From the NCBI GenBank assembly GCA_016712225.1, contig JADJRL010000003.1:1501501-1565500 (forward strand): 64,000 nt of DNA. Reading direction: 5' to 3'. A model generated the notes under the pieces. That model was not told where the DNA came from and did no database searches. It saw only the letters and a list, made by a program, of their open reading frames with translations. The DNA comes from Candidatus Defluviibacterium haderslevense (GTDB lineage Bacteria; Bacteroidota; Bacteroidia; Chitinophagales; Saprospiraceae). Positions 56,443 to 64,000 of this stretch are shown one piece after another; the stretch's first letter is position 1, and each line of letters opens with the position of its first letter. A program made the position numbers and the translations under genes.

Positions 56443-58080
56443 ATGAAAATCACTATGGCCCAATTAAATTATCACATCGGCAATTTTGAAGGAAATTTAG
56501 CCTTAATGAAAAGAGCCATTGATCAAGCCCTAAATGATGGTGCAGATTTAATTTGTTTTGGAGAATTGGCAACATGTGGATACCCACCGAGAGATTTCCT
56601 AGAATTCAGAGATTTTATACAAAAATCTATGGGTGTGATTCAGGAATTATGTGAATATTCTCAAGATATTGGAATTATCGTTGGAGCTCCTTCTATAAAT
56701 CCAGAAATTGAAGGCAAAGACCTCTTTAACTCCGCTTTCTTCCTTTATAATAAAGAGCTCATTCATATAGCTAATAAAGGACTTTTGCCCACATATGATA
56801 TATTTGATGAATATCGGTATTTTGAGCCATCCAAAGTTTTTAATGCCGTTCAATTTAAGGGAAAAACCATTGCAATTACAGTATGTGAAGATATATGGAA
56901 TATAGGATATGAAAATCCATTATATACGGCTTGTCCAATGGATGAAATGATGGCACAAAAGCCAGATTTTATTATAAACTTATCTGCATCTCCATTTAGT
57001 TACGAACATTCCAGGGAACGAATAGAACTCATAAGATCAAATGTATTGAAATATCAAATACCTATGTTTTATGTTAATCATTATGGATCCCAAACGGATA
57101 TTGTATTTGATGGCGGATCTGTTGTGATGTCTGCAAATGGCAATGTTTATGATGAAATGCCTTATTTTGAAGAGTGTGTCAGAACCTATCAACTTCACGA
57201 TGTCATATTAGGTCAGAAATCGCGCGAGCAAGTAAAAGAAAAAATAGATTTAATTTACAGAGCTCTGGTGATCGGGATAAAAGACTATTTTAATAAATTG
57301 GGATTTAAAAAGGCTATTTTGGGCTTATCAGGAGGAATAGATTCAGCAATAACGACCACTTTAGCTGTAGACGCTCTAGGGGCCGAAAATGTAATGGTTC
57401 TGTTGATGCCGTCTCAATTTTCTTCTGAAGGATCCATACAGGATGCTAAAGAATTAGCTATTAATCTAGGAATTCAATATGAAATTATCCCAATACAAGA
57501 TGTCTATAAAAGTTATGAAAAAGTATTACAGCCCTATTTTGAAGGATTAACACCTAACGTAACTGAAGAAAACATTCAAGCCAGAATTAGGGGTATGTTG
57601 TTAATGGCTTTTTCGAATAAATTCAATTCCATACTTTTAAATACGACAAACAAAAGTGAAATGTCGGTAGGATATGGAACCCTTTATGGTGATTTATGTG
57701 GTGGATTAGCTGTTCTGGCGGATGTATACAAAACAGAGGTTTATCAACTAGCTCATTATATCAATCGAAAGTCCATTCGTATTCCAATAAATTCAATTAC
57801 TAAACCGCCATCTGCAGAATTACGTCCTGGTCAAAAGGATTCAGATTCATTGCCAGATTATGATATTTTGGACCAAGTATTATACCAATACATAGAATTG
57901 AGAAAAGGACCTGACGAGATCATTAAGATGGGATTTGATTCTGCAATTGTACTTAGAGCTTTAAAACTAGTCAACCGTTCAGAATTCAAAAGATATCAAT
58001 CGCCACCTGTAATTCGTATATCATCCAAGTCTTTTGGTTTAGGCAGAAGGCTTCCGATAGAGGCAAAATATTTGTGTTGA
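56443..58080 (+). CDS. nadE: Glutamine-dependent NAD+ synthetase
   Basis: I chose the ATG at 56443 (MKITMAQLNYHIGNFEGN), 545 residues. The N-terminal nitrilase-type amidase domain (about 1-270) keeps the catalytic Glu (ICFGELATCGYPPRD) and the Cys block TVCEDIWN. The synthetase domain (about 275-545) has the PP-loop LSGGIDSA and the NTTNKSEMSVGYGTLYGD block. It makes NAD from deamido-NAD with glutamine nitrogen, downstream of NadD. The upstream dnaX is divergent, and a shared promoter in the short gap is likely. Confidence 0.95.
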   Translation: MKITMAQLNYHIGNFEGNLALMKRAIDQALNDGADLICFGELATCGYPPRDFLEFRDFIQKSMGVIQELCEYSQDIGIIVGAPSINPEIEGKDLFNSAFFLYNKELIHIANKGLLPTYDIFDEYRYFEPSKVFNAVQFKGKTIAITVCEDIWNIGYENPLYTACPMDEMMAQKPDFIINLSASPFSYEHSRERIELIRSNVLKYQIPMFYVNHYGSQTDIVFDGGSVVMSANGNVYDEMPYFEECVRTYQLHDVILGQKSREQVKEKIDLIYRALVIGIKDYFNKLGFKKAILGLSGGIDSAITTTLAVDALGAENVMVLLMPSQFSSEGSIQDAKELAINLGIQYEIIPIQDVYKSYEKVLQPYFEGLTPNVTEENIQARIRGMLLMAFSNKFNSILLNTTNKSEMSVGYGTLYGDLCGGLAVLADVYKTEVYQLAHYINRKSIRIPINSITKPPSAELRPGQKDSDSLPDYDILDQVLYQYIELRKGPDEIIKMGFDSAIVLRALKLVNRSEFKRYQSPPVIRISSKSFGLGRRLPIEAKYLC

Positions 58081-58129
58081 AACTTTTAATCATTAGGTAT
58101 TGTTTTTTGATGGCCAGTTTATAAATATC

Positions 58130-59008
58130 ATGAATCGCAAACATTTTATTAAAATAATAGCAGGAACAACAGGTATGATAACATTAGCAGGACTTAGCCA
58201 ATTCACGAACGGCTTAAATGAAGAAGATCATTTAATGCCTCTGTTTTTTATTGGCCATGGTTCACCTATGAATGGTATTGAGAATAATGCATTTAGTCAG
58301 GAGTGGAAAAAGAAAGCAGAATCGATGCCTATTCCGAAAGCTATTATTTGTATTTCTGCACATTGGTTGACTCGAGGTACATTTATAACAGCAATGGATC
58401 ATCCCAAAACCATTCATGATTTTGGAGGCTTTCCCGATGAATTATATAAAGTAGAATATAACGCGCCAGGTGATCTTGAACTAGCCAAAGAAACAAGTGC
58501 TTTAATCAAAAAAACGCAAGTTAAATTAGACCATGATTGGGGACTAGATCATGGGACTTGGACTGTAGTCCGGCATATGTATCCTCAGGCTAATATTCCT
58601 GTATTACAATTGAGTATTGATTATTACCAACCAGCACAATATCATTATGAATTAGCTAAAGAACTAAGTGCATTAAGGAAAAAAGGAATACTTATTATAG
58701 GTAGCGGAAATATGGTTCATAATCTTGGTATGTTATCATTTGACAAGGGTTTTATAAATGAGTATGGGTATGATTGGGCCATTGAAATGAATCAGATTTT
58801 CAAACAGAAAATTTTGGATCAAGATCATAATGCGCTTATCAAATACGAATCTTTGAATGCTGCATCAAAACTTGCAATACCTTCACCAGACCATTATTTA
58901 CCATTAATATATACGCTTGGTTTACAAAATAAGCAAGATAAGATTTCCTTTTTTAATGATGTTGCTTTAGCAGGATCTATTACCATGACTTCGGTACAAT
59001 TTTCTTAA
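58130..59008 (+). CDS. DODA-type extradiol dioxygenase (YgiD-like) with export signal
   Basis: I chose the ATG at 58130, which starts MNRKHFIKIIAGTTGMITLAG, a signal with RK and FIK in the style of a Tat leader. The mature part (about 265 residues) matches the LigB/4,5-DOPA dioxygenase family: PLFFIGHGSPMNGIENNAF with metal His, ISAHWLTRGTFIT, the TIHDFGGFPDELY block, LDHDWGLDHGTWTV and GSGNMVHNLG. Iron or zinc ligands are all present. The usual cytoplasmic YgiD lacks such a leader, so the export is notable. The natural substrate is unknown. Confidence 0.85.
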   Translation: MNRKHFIKIIAGTTGMITLAGLSQFTNGLNEEDHLMPLFFIGHGSPMNGIENNAFSQEWKKKAESMPIPKAIICISAHWLTRGTFITAMDHPKTIHDFGGFPDELYKVEYNAPGDLELAKETSALIKKTQVKLDHDWGLDHGTWTVVRHMYPQANIPVLQLSIDYYQPAQYHYELAKELSALRKKGILIIGSGNMVHNLGMLSFDKGFINEYGYDWAIEMNQIFKQKILDQDHNALIKYESLNAASKLAIPSPDHYLPLIYTLGLQNKQDKISFFNDVALAGSITMTSVQFS

Positions 59009-59066
59009 GTCATATAAACTTAAACAACATAAAAATAAATTTTTAAACTAATAAAAATAAAAAGAC

Positions 59067-59996
59067 ATGAATTTTTATTCAATTATTCCACCATTATTAT
59101 TTTTAATATTAATTGTAAGTTCGATAGTAACTGTACGTCAAGGAACGGTTGCAGTTATTACGGTCTTTGGAAAATACAGAAGAGTCATTGGTCCCGGTCT
59201 TAATTTCAAAATTCCACTCATAGAACAAATTTTTAAAAGAATTTCGATCCAAAATAGAAGTGTTGAATTGGGTTTTCAAGCAGTAACTATAGATCAAGCT
59301 AATGTTAATTTTACATCCATGTTACTTTATTCAGTATTGGATAATCATGATGAAACCATTAAAAATGTAGCTTTTAAATTTTTTGATGAGAAAAACTTTA
59401 TGCAAGCATTAATTCGTTCCATTGAAGGATCTGTTCGTGCTTTTGTAGCTACAAAAAAACAAAGTGAAGTTTTGGTATTACGTAAAGAAATCGTTGAAAA
59501 TGTGAAAGAACAGCTGGATCACACTTTGGAAGGTTGGGGCTATCATTTAATTGATTTGCAAATTAACGATATTACCTTTGATGATGAAGTTATGCGATCA
59601 ATGGCTAAAGTTGTTGCTTCGAATAATCTTAAAGCAGCAGCAGAAAATGAAGGCCAGGCATTATTAATTACTAAAACAAAAGCAGCAGAAGCAGAAGGTA
59701 ATTTTATTAAAATTTCTGCAGAAGCAGAGCGACTTGCTGCACAATTACGCGGAATGGGTATTGCTTCTTTTAGAGAAGAAGTAGCTAAGGGGATGTCTTC
59801 TGCTGCAAAACTAATGGCAGATTCGAATCTTGATGCATCTTTAATTATGTTTAGTATGTGGACAGAAGCAGTCAAAAATTTTGCAGAACACGGTCAGGGA
59901 AATGTTATTTTCTTAGATGGGAGTACTGAAAACATGGAACGTACTTTAAAACAAATGTTAGCCATGTCACAAATTGATGTGAAAAAGAAAAATTAA
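59067..59996 (+). CDS. SPFH/band-7 (stomatin-like) membrane protein
   Basis: The 309-residue protein has an N-terminal hydrophobic anchor (about 4-22, LLFLILIVSSIVTV), then an SPFH domain (about 24-200) beginning GTVAVITVFGKYRRVIGPGLNFKIPLIEQI. An Ala/Glu-rich coiled-coil (about 195-245, AAENEGQALLITKTKAAEAEG) and a C-terminal tail follow. Such proteins form ring or microdomain scaffolds at the membrane and often partner with FtsH or NfeD-like proteins, none of which are adjacent here. It appears to be transcribed alone. Confidence 0.9.
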   Translation: MNFYSIIPPLLFLILIVSSIVTVRQGTVAVITVFGKYRRVIGPGLNFKIPLIEQIFKRISIQNRSVELGFQAVTIDQANVNFTSMLLYSVLDNHDETIKNVAFKFFDEKNFMQALIRSIEGSVRAFVATKKQSEVLVLRKEIVENVKEQLDHTLEGWGYHLIDLQINDITFDDEVMRSMAKVVASNNLKAAAENEGQALLITKTKAAEAEGNFIKISAEAERLAAQLRGMGIASFREEVAKGMSSAAKLMADSNLDASLIMFSMWTEAVKNFAEHGQGNVIFLDGSTENMERTLKQMLAMSQIDVKKKN

Positions 59997-60011
59997 AGGA
60001 ACATATTTAGC

Positions 60012-61139
60012 TTAGGTTTTTATTAGTTTAAAAGAATACCAGGTATTATTTTTCTGAAGTTTTAGGATATAAAAACCGTTGATTAAAGTTGAAATATCCA
60101 TTCGATGATCAATAGATTCAAAAGGAAGATTTATTTCAAGACCATTATAGCTGAATAATTTAATTTGTTGAATATTATTTTCATTGATGTAAATATAATT
60201 TGAACTTGGATTTGGATAGATTTGAAAGGAAGTAAAATTTAAATTATTTGTAGCTATTATTTGACTTAGATTAGCATGATATAATTTGCCCCCAATTCCA
60301 GATTGTAATTCATCCGTAATCCAAAGGTCGTTATTACTGGTAAAACAAATACCTTCGGTCTGAGAGAAATTGGAAAAAGTAACCAAACGAGGGTTCTGAA
60401 TCATATGTTCAGGATCAAAAGGAGCAAATAGCCAACCCCGATCATAAGAAAGGAACATTAATTTGTCATCATTTGGACTTAAGGCGGCCCCGGTAACCCA
60501 ATTCTGAAACATAGATCCTAATCCTGTGACTACGCTATCTCTTAAAATTGTTTGATATTGACCAGGTTTGTCAGGTAAAACATGATGATAGGTGTAACCT
60601 GAAAATGGTGTAGTTCTGTTTTTTGAAAACAAATGCAGACTATCTCGATACCAAATCATCGCTTCCATATCAAAATTCTTTTGATCATTTGCAGGCGGAA
60701 AATCAAATTGATTTAAATAGGTGAAATGTATGGATTCAGCAATTATGGTATCTTCAACAATTAGGGATGGATTTGGAATTTTATAAATGGTTAAGTCCTT
60801 TCGATTTATATTATTATTTCCAAAATCTCCAATATACATATTGCCTGATGGATCCTGAGTGATATCTTCCCAATCTATACTATTTGCATTTTTAATAAAA
60901 ACTTGTCTTAATAATTTGCATGTGCTATCAATTTCATAAATTATTTTTTTTCCATCACTATCATTATGACTCCAAAATGTAGCTCCATGATTATTACTGA
61001 TTAGACCAGAAGATTCTTTCAATTCAGGGGGTAGTTTACAAACGGTTCTGAATTGTAAATTTTGGCCATTCAAGATTTCAGAAGACGAAAATTGAATGAG
61101 CATAAATAAAAAAGCAATGCTAAAATTATTATTACGCAT
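60012..61139 (-). CDS. Secreted T9SS type A protein with beta-propeller-like body
   Basis: The 375-residue protein has a signal peptide (about 1-25, ending EILNGQ), a body with LPPELKESSGLISNNHGATFWSHNDSDG and IDWEDITQDPSGNMYIGDFGNN repeats reminiscent of SMP-30/SdiA-regulated propellers (about 30-285), and a C-terminal type A sorting domain from about 300 (FQIYPNPSSNYIYINENN, NGFYILKLQ). It is probably exported and released or surface-attached. No catalytic motif was recognised. It converges with the SPFH gene. Confidence 0.8.
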   Translation of the reverse strand: MRNNNFSIAFLFMLIQFSSSEILNGQNLQFRTVCKLPPELKESSGLISNNHGATFWSHNDSDGKKIIYEIDSTCKLLRQVFIKNANSIDWEDITQDPSGNMYIGDFGNNNINRKDLTIYKIPNPSLIVEDTIIAESIHFTYLNQFDFPPANDQKNFDMEAMIWYRDSLHLFSKNRTTPFSGYTYHHVLPDKPGQYQTILRDSVVTGLGSMFQNWVTGAALSPNDDKLMFLSYDRGWLFAPFDPEHMIQNPRLVTFSNFSQTEGICFTSNNDLWITDELQSGIGGKLYHANLSQIIATNNLNFTSFQIYPNPSSNYIYINENNIQQIKLFSYNGLEINLPFESIDHRMDISTLINGFYILKLQKNNTWYSFKLIKT

Positions 61140-61185
61140 AAGTAATATAGAATAAAAACGGATTGAAGAAGCTTAATAATTTAGT

Positions 61186-61779
61186 CTAACTTTTCTTTTT
61201 AATGCTGCAACCAATGGCTTTAGTTACTGCTGGATCTGGAGTGGTTCCTGCAGATATTGAAGCGATCGCATTTTCAACATATTTAATTTTAACTGCTTTG
61301 ATGTCTTGAGCGTTATCATCAATAGCGCCAATGTACCGTACTACTTTGTTTTTATCTAATAAATAAACATGAGGTGTCTTTGTAGCTCCAAATTTAGGAT
61401 ATACTTGTTGTCCTTCATCAATAACATAGGCAAACGGATATTTTTTCTTCTTTGATAATTTTTGCATAGCTTCAAAACTATCATCCGGCACAACATTTGG
61501 ATCATTTGGATTGATAGCAATGACAGGATAACCCAGTTTTGCATATTTTTTATGTAAATCAATGATCCTTTGCTCATACATGATTGCATATGGGCAATGA
61601 TTACATGTAAAAATCACGATATAGCCATTCGCATCCTTATAATCCTTCAAGCCAATCATTTTGCCGTCGACATTTTTCAAATTAAAATCCTCAACGGTTT
61701 GTCCAATTTGATATCCCTGAGCCTTTATTGAAAAAAGTGATATCGTAAACATTAAAAAAGCACACATTAATTTTTTCAT
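61186..61779 (-). CDS. Secreted thioredoxin-like (peroxiredoxin-related) protein
   Basis: The 197-residue protein has a signal peptide (ending SIKAQ) and a redoxin fold (about 22-180): GQTVEDFNLKNVDGKMIGLKDYKDANGYIVIFTCNHCPYAIMYE is split into strands with the redox pair Cys-Asn-His-Cys (TCNHCPY). The TKTPHVYLLDKNK segment holds the cis-Pro. It probably acts in the periplasm as a thiol-disulphide or peroxide enzyme. It lies nine bases downstream of the TlpA-like gene and is probably cotranscribed with it. Confidence 0.85.
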   Translation of the reverse strand: MKKLMCAFLMFTISLFSIKAQGYQIGQTVEDFNLKNVDGKMIGLKDYKDANGYIVIFTCNHCPYAIMYEQRIIDLHKKYAKLGYPVIAINPNDPNVVPDDSFEAMQKLSKKKKYPFAYVIDEGQQVYPKFGATKTPHVYLLDKNKVVRYIGAIDDNAQDIKAVKIKYVENAIASISAGTTPDPAVTKAIGCSIKKKS

Positions 61780-61788
61780 GGTAAATAT

Positions 61789-62304
61789 TTATTTGTAAAT
61801 TTTTTTTATAAAAGCATTTAAACTTTGAAGATTTTCAAATTCACCTTCTTCAAATATTTTTTTCCCATTCAATGAAACTAAACTTGCAGGAATGGAGCCA
61901 GACCAATTGGGATCAATACGATCTATCCAATCATTAGGATTACCGCCATCAAATAACAAGACCTTTGATGAAAGTTTTTTCTTGAGAATGAAGGGTTTTA
62001 ACTTTTTGTCTATGCTTGTCTTGAAGTCAAGGCTAACCAGATAGAGTATAAATTTTTTATTTTTTTGGTCCTGATTAAGTTCTTCAAAATAAGGTAATTC
62101 CTGAACACAAGGCTTACACCAAGTGGCCCAAAAGTTAAATACACGTAGGGTATCATCTTGTTTATCAATCAACGAAAACAGGGTTTTTGTATCTACAATA
62201 GGAATATTTTCTCTGCTAATATTTTGAGAAACAGTCAGTTGTAATTTGAAGACACAAAAAAGGAAGAGTAAAAATTGAATTGGCATATTTGATAAAACAA
62301 CCAT
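61789..62304 (-). CDS. TlpA/ResA-like thiol-disulphide oxidoreductase
   Basis: The 171-residue protein has an N-terminal signal (about 7-25) and a thioredoxin fold with the redox motif WCKPC in FNFWATWCKPCVQELPYFEEL. An internal ATG at 62286 (MPIQFLLFLFCVFKLQ) would give a tidier signal peptide and may be the true start. It likely reduces disulphides in the periplasm, for example in cytochrome maturation. It is operonic with the redoxin-like gene. Confidence 0.85.
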   Translation of the reverse strand: MVVLSNMPIQFLLFLFCVFKLQLTVSQNISRENIPIVDTKTLFSLIDKQDDTLRVFNFWATWCKPCVQELPYFEELNQDQKNKKFILYLVSLDFKTSIDKKLKPFILKKKLSSKVLLFDGGNPNDWIDRIDPNWSGSIPASLVSLNGKKIFEEGEFENLQSLNAFIKKIYK

Positions 62305-62385
62305 TTATATCATTAGGTTTTCGTAAAATTAAACGCAAAAATTTTCATTTATAGAATTATCTTTATCATCTAAAAATTATTGATT

Positions 62386-64000
62386 ATGAAACATGTCATT
62401 TTTTTACTATTAATATTCATGGTTACAAATGCATATAGCCAATCCATAACCAGAATATCCATTGAACAAGGTGGAATAAGTATCAATCAAATAGTGAATA
62501 TGAGTAGTTACAGTTCACTGGGAAGTACTCAAGGACTAAAACTTGGAGCTATGAATTGTACCAATGAAGATAGAAGCCGAGGAGAAATTTTGTTGATTAA
62601 TTATTCCAATCCAACAGATATAAAGTTTGGTCTAATCCTCTCTAATAGCACAGGAAATCTTTCTTTAAAAAAAGTAATCCATATAACTACTGATGAACTA
62701 TTTCTATTGGGAGCCTATTCCGAGGCTGGATCTATTGGATCTATGTTTTTTGGGTTTTACAATATTAAAACTCATTTTTTCCACAATGTGAATTGGCTTA
62801 AATTAGATAAGGACCCCAATTTTATTTTGAACCCTATAGATGTTATTTATAGCAATAGAAGCTATTATATTCTCGCTGAAACTTATGTCAATATCAAATC
62901 TGCCCTAAACAATAAAATCGTTTTGATTAAATATGATGGTGTAAATGTGCAATGGTCTAAAATATATAATGATAATAATCCTATTCATTCTGAATCTCCA
63001 AGTTCAATAACTTTATCACCTAGTGGAAATTTAATAATTGGAGGTTCATTTAAATCAGAAACGGATGTTTTTTACAGAATGATGCTTGCACAAATAGATC
63101 TAGATGGTCAAGCAATGAATCTGAAGAGCGTTGAATTAAAAAGTTCAGATAGGAGTTATAGTCATCGTTACGGGTGGACCTATGTTAAATCCAAAGCACC
63201 AAATATTCATTTATTTTCTCAGTCAGTGGTAGGAAGAGATGGCGAAGGGCCTGTTTTGGTAACGATGTTCGATACCTCATTAGCACTTCGAACCTGGAGG
63301 AATTACACAGCGCCTATTCGTGTGGAATCTGCCAATATTGATGGAAACTTTTTTTTATTTGGAGGTCAAGTACCTGTGGAATCGGGAGGCGAGGGATTTG
63401 CCTTATTGAAAGTAAATTCAGCAAATGCCATCGTAGAACAATTTAAAAATTTTAAAAAAGAATTAAAAAATTCAAGTATTGCAACGAGTTCTGCATCCTT
63501 ATACGACAGAGGTTCAGACAAAATATGGACTATGATAAAGCCAAATGGAGGTAATGAAAATGATCTGATTTTATTAGAAAATCAAGCAGTCATAGATCAT
63601 GAATGTAGTGAAGACTTATCATCCTCTGTTGCTAAAGATCCCATTGACATTAAAGATATGGATATGGTTGCCACCCCATTAGAATTGACCATGACTAAAC
63701 TTGATTGTAATAGTAATGAAGTGAAATTACTCAATAAAGAGATTTGTAGTTCATCCGGTACTGGAATCAATTCTAATATAAATTTATCTATTTTTCCAAA
63801 TCCATTCAATGATCATTTAACCGTGGAATCTGACCAAATGATAGAGCACATTGAAATATTAAGTGTGGATGGAAGGCCACATAAAAGTTTATTTCAAAAA
63901 GAGAATAAAATCAACCTAGATCTTCACCTATCGCAAGGAATTTATTTCTTAAAAATTTATTTTATAAATGGATATACTCATTTAGAAAAAGTTTTATGTT
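62386..64000 (+). CDS. Secreted T9SS type A protein (3' end cut by window)
   Basis: The frame is open from the ATG at 62386 to the last base. The signal peptide (MKHVIFLLLIFMVTNAYSQ) leads into a beta-rich body with short periodic motifs such as IVLIKYDGVNVQWSKIYND and LAQIDLDGQAMN, in the manner of six- or seven-bladed propellers (about 20-465). The end is a type A sorting domain (LSIFPNPFNDHLTVES, LSQGIYFLKIYF), so only a few residues are missing. Function unknown; cell-surface or secreted location inferred. Confidence 0.8.
   Translation, partial: MKHVIFLLLIFMVTNAYSQSITRISIEQGGISINQIVNMSSYSSLGSTQGLKLGAMNCTNEDRSRGEILLINYSNPTDIKFGLILSNSTGNLSLKKVIHITTDELFLLGAYSEAGSIGSMFFGFYNIKTHFFHNVNWLKLDKDPNFILNPIDVIYSNRSYYILAETYVNIKSALNNKIVLIKYDGVNVQWSKIYNDNNPIHSESPSSITLSPSGNLIIGGSFKSETDVFYRMMLAQIDLDGQAMNLKSVELKSSDRSYSHRYGWTYVKSKAPNIHLFSQSVVGRDGEGPVLVTMFDTSLALRTWRNYTAPIRVESANIDGNFFLFGGQVPVESGGEGFALLKVNSANAIVEQFKNFKKELKNSSIATSSASLYDRGSDKIWTMIKPNGGNENDLILLENQAVIDHECSEDLSSSVAKDPIDIKDMDMVATPLELTMTKLDCNSNEVKLLNKEICSSSGTGINSNINLSIFPNPFNDHLTVESDQMIEHIEILSVDGRPHKSLFQKENKINLDLHLSQGIYFLKIYFINGYTHLEKVLC

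Overview
The window is AT-rich DNA (roughly 30% G+C by eye over most of its length) from a Bacteroidota chromosome, most likely a Saprospiraceae-like member of the phylum. The reasons are several secreted proteins with type IX secretion (T9SS) C-terminal sorting domains, frequent TTG starts, a DUF5686 outer-membrane protein, and a tyrosine ammonia-lyase closely resembling the Flavobacterium enzyme. No rRNA, tRNA or CRISPR array was seen.

Layout. 1-1.1 kb: the end of an outer-membrane barrel gene, a terminator, two parS-like palindromes and a DUF1905/YdeI-type gene. 1.2-6.2 kb: a flippase-like membrane protein, a membrane-anchored EEP-fold protein with a degraded active site, and a large lamin-tail-domain T9SS protein. 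6.9-13.5 kb: two tandem giant Cys-repeat T9SS proteins whose 3' two thirds are almost identical. 13.7-16.2 kb: asd and a coiled-coil protein.

16.2-44.7 kb: a large pigment cluster of the aryl polyene/flexirubin type. A rightward operon (tyrosine ammonia-lyase, ketoreductase, ketosynthase, ACP, LpxL-like acyltransferase, dehydratase-like subunit, secreted protein, thioesterase, second ketosynthase) faces a leftward run of about 17 kb and 15 genes. The leftward run encodes a KS-like fragment, ACP, ketosynthase, chain-length-factor-like KS, polysaccharide deacetylase, LolA, a lipoprotein, a dehydratase, GT2-DUF2062, an MMPL/acyltransferase/methyltransferase fusion, a CrtI-like oxidase, a C45 acyltransferase, AcpS, a PaaK-like ligase and a second CrtI-like oxidase. 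Between them lie a DUF5686 protein and a halogenase-like flavoprotein. The logic is: tyrosine to 4-coumarate, activation onto ACP, iterative type II elongation with ketoreduction and dehydration but no enoyl reduction, redox/methyl/halogen tailoring, acyl transfer to a lipid, and export to the outer membrane via MMPL, LolA and the lipoprotein. No DarA/DarB dialkylresorcinol pair is in the window.

44.7-51.3 kb: an accessory segment with an imperfect inverted repeat, a relatively G+C-rich dinB, remnants of IS630 and IS4 transposases flanking a delta-60-repeat T9SS protein, and a broken GxxExxY gene carrying a 27-bp insert. 51.3-62.3 kb: housekeeping genes (nadD, dnaN, M16-like protein, dnaX, nadE, DODA-type dioxygenase, SPFH protein, T9SS protein, two thioredoxin-fold proteins). 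62.4-64 kb: a T9SS type A protein cut by the window end.
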